A stretch of DNA of 17,035 nucleotides, taken from assembly GCA_031290955.1 (NCBI GenBank), contig JAISLJ010000190.1, positions 1 to 17,035 of the forward strand, written 5' to 3'. Origin of the DNA: Zoogloeaceae bacterium. GTDB lineage: Bacteria; Pseudomonadota; Gammaproteobacteria; Burkholderiales; Rhodocyclaceae. Both the position numbers and the translations under genes were made by a program. The notes beneath the pieces are model-generated. The model ran no database searches and was not told where the DNA came from. It saw only the letters and a program-made list of their open reading frames with translations. How positions within the stretch are numbered: the stretch's first letter is position 1; every line of letters begins with the position of its first letter. Of this stretch, positions 13,268 through 17,035 are shown piece after piece.

Positions 13268-13870
13268 TCAGTTCTTTTCCTCCCGGAGATAACGGGCAAG
13301 GAAAAATGCCTGGATCAGGACGAAGAGAAAGAGGATTGCCGTGCAGCCGTACACCTTGAAGCGCACCCAAACGACATTGGAACAGGTATAGGCCACATAG
13401 AGATTGAGTACGCCCATCAGGACGAAGAAAACGCCCCAGACCTGGGCCAGTCGCGCCCAGATGTGGTCGGGCAGGCGCAAGTCCTGCATCTGTTCTTCGA
13501 GCAGGAGGCGCAGGGCGTTCTTCCGAAGACAGGCGGCGATGGCAAGGCCCGCCGCCATTGTCCAGTAGAAGATTGTCAGTTTCCACTTGATGAAGATTGC
13601 GTCATGCAGCGCCAGAGTCATGCCGCCGAAAACCAGGACGAGGAGCAACGCGATCCAGTCCATTTTTTCCAGTCGCCGCTGGCGGAGGAAGACCACGCTC
13701 ATCACGATGACTGTCGCTGCCATGAGGATCAGCGTGGCGACGAGAATGGGCGCATCCTTGGGCGCGATTACGCCAAAAAGCGGGGCGATCCAGGCGGAGG
13801 CGGCCTCTTGGTGCCGGTTGGCGGTTTCAAAGGAAACCAGAAAGAGAATGGCGGGCAGCAGGAGTTTCAT
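13268..13870 (-). CDS. yciB: Inner membrane-spanning protein YciB (septation protein A family)
   Basis: A 200-residue polytopic inner membrane protein with five to six hydrophobic helices. The family signature is clear: FGGMTLALHDAIFIKWKLTI (compare FGGLTLFFHNDEFIKWK in E. coli), then WARLAQVWGVFFVLMGVLNL, then VWVRFKVYGCTAILFLF. The length exceeds E. coli YciB (179) by a ~20-residue insertion between the first and second helices. YciB is linked to envelope integrity and septation through interactions with elongation and division proteins; its biochemical activity is unresolved. The ATG at 13870 gives the family N-terminus MKLLLPAILFLV; a TTG six codons earlier is less likely. I see no clear ribosome binding site. 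It converges with the GH3 gene. Confidence 0.93.
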   Translation of the reverse strand: MKLLLPAILFLVSFETANRHQEAASAWIAPLFGVIAPKDAPILVATLILMAATVIVMSVVFLRQRRLEKMDWIALLLVLVFGGMTLALHDAIFIKWKLTIFYWTMAAGLAIAACLRKNALRLLLEEQMQDLRLPDHIWARLAQVWGVFFVLMGVLNLYVAYTCSNVVWVRFKVYGCTAILFLFVLIQAFFLARYLREEKN

Positions 13871-13902
13871 GCGAAATCGGAATGGCAAGAAGTAGAGGCC
13901 GG

Positions 13903-13932
13903 ATTATGTGGCATCCGGCAGGCGTTGTCCAA
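13903..13932 (-). promoter_or_regulatory. Candidate yciB promoter
   Basis: On the minus strand TTGGAC (13932-13927) and CATAAT (13908-13903) are 18 nt apart, about 33 nt before the yciB ATG. The match is moderate, and the site overlaps the end of the short coding-like remnant at 13904-13979. Confidence 0.3.
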
Positions 13933-13979
13933 CCGCCAGGGCAATCGCATTTTGCTTGGCCTCGTCCAGATAGTTATGG
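13904..13979 (-). pseudogene. Orphan C-terminal remnant of an unknown gene
   Basis: A minus-strand frame reads HNYLDEAKQNAIALAVGQRL, then PDAT, and ends at TAA (13904-13906), 33 nt before yciB. The sequence looks like a natural alpha-helical C-terminus, while the codons upstream of the His run into the reverse complement of the MacB-like fragment and lose protein character. This suggests the body of the gene was lost at a junction near 13980-14020. The family is not recognised. Confidence 0.3.
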
Positions 13980-14025
13980 CGCGGACGGGTGGCGCGGGCG
14001 CAAGCGGAAAACGAGGCCCGGAGAA

Positions 14026-14217
14026 CAGCAAAGCCTGCTCCTGGCGCTGATCGCCGGGATTTCGCTCGTCGTGGGCGGCATTGGCGTGATGAACATCATG
14101 CTGATGGCGGTGAAGGAACGCACCCGCGAGATCGGCATCCGCATGGCGACCGGGGCGCGGCAACGGGACATCCAGCGGCAGTTCTTGACCGAAGCGGTGA
14201 TGGTCTCGCTGGCGGTG
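14026..14217 (+). pseudogene. Internal fragment of a MacB-type ABC transporter permease
   Basis: About 64 codons match the part of MacB/LolC-type permeases that begins in the second transmembrane helix of the FtsX-like domain: LIAGISLVVGGIGVMNIMLM, then ERTREIGIRMATGARQRD, then QFLTEAVMVSLAV. Intact MacB-like proteins are about 400-650 residues. The ATPase domain, the periplasmic part and the last two helices are all missing. In MacB the next residues would be a glycine-rich helix; here the frame changes abruptly to an unrelated hydrophilic sequence (APFSKAHHEAM). It is a truncated remnant joined in frame to the next ORF. Confidence 0.8.
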
Positions 14218-16704
14218 GCGCCTTTTTCCAAGGCGCACCACGAGGCCATGCACGAATTCTTCCAGCGCTTGCTGGATTCCGGTTCGCCGCTGGCGTCCGT
14301 GCTCACGCGCGCGTTCTCGACGGAGCACATGAAGCGCGAACTCATGCGCCGCTTCAAGAAAGACGCGAACGCAGCGAAGATCGAGAAGAGCCTGGACGAC
14401 ATCTCCGAGCGCATTGCCTACGGCTTCCAGCTTTGGGCCGCGGGCAGGGACATCTTCGGCCCGCAGACGCTCTCGGTCTTCGAGCGGGTGAAGTCGTTCC
14501 TGCAAAAGATCCTCGGCATGTTGAACGGACAAGAGCGCACCGCGGCGATTTTCCGGGCCTTCGGCGACGGGAACCTGGCAACCGCCGACGCGGTGGCGAC
14601 CATGATCCGCGAGCAGCCGGAATTGGTGGGCAAGTACTCGAAGAACGTGGAGCGCTCGCTTGCAACGATGTGGCGCGCATACCGGGAACTGTTCTACACG
14701 GCGCAGAACACGCTCACGGACTCGAAGATTCCGGAAATCCGGGCGCTGGGTCTCCTGTTCTCCAAGCCGACCGGCGTTGCGACCTCTGCCGACCTGCCCG
14801 AGAGCTTCCTGGACGCGAAGACGCGCAAGACCAACGAGTTCTACAGCCGGTTCTATGCCGTGTTCCACGACGTGACGCCAGAGGAATCCGACGCCGCGGC
14901 CACGGCCTGGCGCGCCGGAGACCGGAACAACAGGATCGTGCGCGCCATGCGGGACATCATGGCGCAACTGTACCGGTACACGAACGCGGCCACCGGGCGC
15001 AACCAGGACGTGAACAACCCGCGCTTCCCGCGCGTGTGGGACGCGGATATGGTCCGCGACCGGCAGCGCGAGTTTGCCCGGAAGGTTCGGGACGCCTACA
15101 AGGCCGCCACCGCGCACGAGATGCCAGAGACCGAGTCCGAAGAACTCACGCGCATCCTGATCTTCAACCCGGCGGCGGAGCAGTTCGACCTCTCCGATAT
15201 CCGCCGCGCCCTGCCGCCGACCACGGAAAAACGCCCGGGCGACCCGCTCTGGTTCCTGAAGTCCGAAGACTTCCAGGAGTTCATCGAGCCGACGCTGGAG
15301 GGCACGATGACGGCCAACATCTCCGCCGCCGTGCGCGTGGCCGAGTACGCCAGGCGCTTCGGCGCCACGGGCGACAAGCTCATGGAGACGCTGCACAAGG
15401 GCATTGCCCGGGTCGTTGGCGAAGAAGACTGGAGCCGCGCCCGGAAGAAAGCGGTTGCGCGGCTGGTGGCGCTGAAAAAGAGCCTGGAAGCCAGGCACAC
15501 GCCCCAGGGCGTGCGCGACGCGCTCCGCGCCGAGGGTTATGTGAACGGCGAGCCGACGGCGCGCATGATCGCGCACACGCTCACCGGCGAAGCGCGCGCG
15601 AAGTACGAAGACTTCGCGCCGGAACTGAACCGCATCTACCGGGCCATCGGCGCGATGGACGGAACCCTGGGCGCGAACATCGACCCGACCTTGCGCCAGA
15701 TGCAGGCCGGGATGCTGGTGTACGAGAACTGGCGGCTCATGCTCACGTCGATTTTTTCGCAGTTCATCGACCCGCTGGGCGTACTGGTGCGCGGCGGCAC
15801 GCTGAAGGACGCCTACAGAACGCTGGAAGAGGCGTGGCGCTCGGCCTACGCTGCCTGGGAAGGGGAGCCCCGGCGCGACGCGTTCGCCCAACTGGCCGCC
15901 CGGATCGGCGCCGCAGCCCCCATCGCCGCGTTGCAGGGGCAAAGCGACGCCTGGACGGGCGGCATCCTGGGCAAGGACGCCAAGCGCTGGAACGACCGGC
16001 TCTTCCGCATAAACGGCGTGGAAGGCTTTGCGCAAGGCACCCGGATCGGCGCCACAATGGCGGCAATCGAGTTCCTGAAGCACCACAGAACACTGCCCGG
16101 CAAGCACAGCGAACGCTGGCTTCTCGAACTGGGGCTCGCGCCCGAGGATATCGTGCTGGTGGACGGGGAACTGGACTACGGCGACGAGAAAATCAGGCAG
16201 GCGATTTTCCGCTGGGTGGAAGGCGCCGTACTGCGGCCCAATGCCGGGATGCGCCCCTCCTGGGCGTCGGACCCGCACTGGGCGCTGATTTTCCACTTCA
16301 AGCAATTCACCTATGCGGTGCAGAAAGTCCTGCTGGAGCGCGTTCTGCACGAAGCGCGCAGCGGCAACTACACGCCCGGCCTGATGATGATGCTGACCTT
16401 TGTGCCCACGATGATGGCGGCAGGCTCCCTGCGCAGCCTGGTCACCAACGTCGGCGACTACCCGGCGTACCGGGAGTCGTGGGGCGGCGACGAATACCTG
16501 TGGGACGGCGTGCAGCGCGCCGGGCTGCTCGGTACTGCGCAACTGGGCGTGGATGTTGCGACCTACGGCCCGGTTGAACTGCTCGGCCCCACCGCCGGGC
16601 ACGCCGCGGAGATCGCAGACGGCGTCTCCAGCGCCAAGGACGCGGCCAAGGCGCTGGTCAGTTCGCTGCCGGGCGGCTCGGCGCTGAAACAGGCTATCTG
16701 GTAA
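14218..16704 (+). CDS. C-terminal part of a very large phage-like protein, 5' truncated
   Basis: 829 codons remain open from the MacB junction to a TAA at 16702-16704. The sequence is rich in charged helices, with regular blocks such as HHEAMHEFFQRLLDSGSPLA, then DISERIAYGFQLW, then WRLMLTSIFSQFIDPLGVLV, and near the end HFKQFTYAVQKVLLERVL with one hydrophobic stretch (GLMMMLTFVPTMMAAGSL). This style resembles the C-terminal parts of giant prophage proteins (large polyvalent or internal virion proteins), where several domains are strung together over thousands of residues; a specific domain cannot be named by eye. No start codon with a ribosome binding site is present at the junction. The absence of frameshifts over 2.5 kb shows it was recently functional. 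nrdB begins 26 nt downstream. Confidence 0.6.
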   Translation, partial: APFSKAHHEAMHEFFQRLLDSGSPLASVLTRAFSTEHMKRELMRRFKKDANAAKIEKSLDDISERIAYGFQLWAAGRDIFGPQTLSVFERVKSFLQKILGMLNGQERTAAIFRAFGDGNLATADAVATMIREQPELVGKYSKNVERSLATMWRAYRELFYTAQNTLTDSKIPEIRALGLLFSKPTGVATSADLPESFLDAKTRKTNEFYSRFYAVFHDVTPEESDAAATAWRAGDRNNRIVRAMRDIMAQLYRYTNAATGRNQDVNNPRFPRVWDADMVRDRQREFARKVRDAYKAATAHEMPETESEELTRILIFNPAAEQFDLSDIRRALPPTTEKRPGDPLWFLKSEDFQEFIEPTLEGTMTANISAAVRVAEYARRFGATGDKLMETLHKGIARVVGEEDWSRARKKAVARLVALKKSLEARHTPQGVRDALRAEGYVNGEPTARMIAHTLTGEARAKYEDFAPELNRIYRAIGAMDGTLGANIDPTLRQMQAGMLVYENWRLMLTSIFSQFIDPLGVLVRGGTLKDAYRTLEEAWRSAYAAWEGEPRRDAFAQLAARIGAAAPIAALQGQSDAWTGGILGKDAKRWNDRLFRINGVEGFAQGTRIGATMAAIEFLKHHRTLPGKHSERWLLELGLAPEDIVLVDGELDYGDEKIRQAIFRWVEGAVLRPNAGMRPSWASDPHWALIFHFKQFTYAVQKVLLERVLHEARSGNYTPGLMMMLTFVPTMMAAGSLRSLVTNVGDYPAYRESWGGDEYLWDGVQRAGLLGTAQLGVDVATYGPVELLGPTAGHAAEIADGVSSAKDAAKALVSSLPGGSALKQAIW

Positions 16705-16730
16705 GCTACACGGGATTCATTCGAGAAAAC

Positions 16731-17035
16731 ATGAACACACCCATTTCCCCCACCAAGGCATCCGACAAGCGCATCGTGAACGGTCGCGGCGACATCAACC
16801 AGCTTGCGCCCTTCAAGTATCCCTGGGCCTGGGAATTCTTCCTCACGGCCAACCGCAACCACTGGGCGCCGACCGAGATCAACATGGCTTCCGACGTGCA
16901 GGACTATCACCGCCGTCTCACCCCGGCGGAGCGGCACATGTTCGAGAACGTGCTCGCCTACCTCACGACCTCGGACATCCTTGCCATGCGCAATGTCGGG
17001 CTTGCGGTGATGGAGAAGATGACCGCGCCGGAGTT
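16731..17035 (+). CDS. nrdB: Ribonucleoside-diphosphate reductase subunit beta, N-terminal part
   Basis: The first 101 codons of a class I NrdB run off the window end. The subunit holds the di-iron centre and tyrosyl radical that drive reduction of ribonucleotides to deoxyribonucleotides by NrdA. Visible signatures are INQLAPFKYPWAWEFFLTAN, then NHWAPTEINMASDVQDYHRR, then LTPAERHMFENVLAYLTTSD, then NVGLAVMEKMTAPE. The later iron ligands and the radical tyrosine lie beyond the window. The ATG has only a weak GAGAAA before it. nrdA would be expected directly upstream; instead the phage-like ORF is there, and the 26-nt gap shows no promoter. Confidence 0.93.
   Translation, partial: MNTPISPTKASDKRIVNGRGDINQLAPFKYPWAWEFFLTANRNHWAPTEINMASDVQDYHRRLTPAERHMFENVLAYLTTSDILAMRNVGLAVMEKMTAPE

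Noticed and set aside
13989..16577. 862-codon alternative plus-strand frame in the phage-like region
   Set aside because: Its translation is dominated by Arg, Ala, Gly and His, as expected for an out-of-frame reading of GC-rich coding sequence, and it does not preserve the MacB motif.
13867..16602. 911-codon minus-strand open frame across the phage-like region
   Set aside because: It is the complement of a frame with normal protein composition; its own translation is Arg/His/Val-rich and runs through the MacB fragment in antisense. It reflects high G+C.

Overview
The window looks like a betaproteobacterial chromosome segment. The best fits are Rhodocyclales or nearby Sterolibacteriaceae-type lineages. 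This rests on protein features recalled from family knowledge (a four-cysteine S4 of 209 residues, an RpoA beginning MYSNALLKPRIIDVQ, a class Ia NrdB beginning MNTPISPTKASDK), not on a database search.

The core (1287-10107, minus strand) is the spc operon joined to the alpha operon, read right to left: rplN, rplX, rplE, rpsN, rpsH, rplF, rplR, rpsE, rpmD, rplO, secY, infA, rpmJ, rpsM, rpsK, rpsD, rpoA, rplQ. All genes are intact, tightly packed and in canonical order. They supply ribosomal proteins, the SecY translocon channel, initiation factor IF1 and the RNA polymerase alpha subunit. A good sigma70-type promoter (TTGCGC, 17-nt spacer, TAGAAT) lies about 120 nt before rplN, and a hairpin terminator follows rplQ. 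The S10 operon, which normally precedes rplN, is absent. A 632-bp gene-free spacer with REP/BIME-like palindromic repeats lies there instead.

Left flank (1-1286): a truncated plus-strand ORF end, then minus-strand accessory sequence with two unrecognised ORFs, a (GGGA)n tetranucleotide tract that can form G-quadruplexes and shift frame, and beyond it a fragment resembling the C-terminal region of large secreted proteins. A one-unit gain in the tract would join the ORF before it to the fragment after it.

Right flank (10740-17035): an EamA/DMT-family permease; a membrane-anchored family 3 glycoside hydrolase preceded by four direct repeats at exact 11-bp spacing, as in OmpR/PhoB-type operators; and a convergent yciB. 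Next comes a scrambled segment with a short orphan C-terminus, a fragment of a MacB-type ABC permease, and an 829-codon piece of a very large phage-like protein fused in frame to it. Finally there is the start of nrdB, without nrdA beside it. The flanks suggest rearrangement or prophage decay, though an assembly join cannot be excluded. No CRISPR array, tRNA or rRNA gene was seen.
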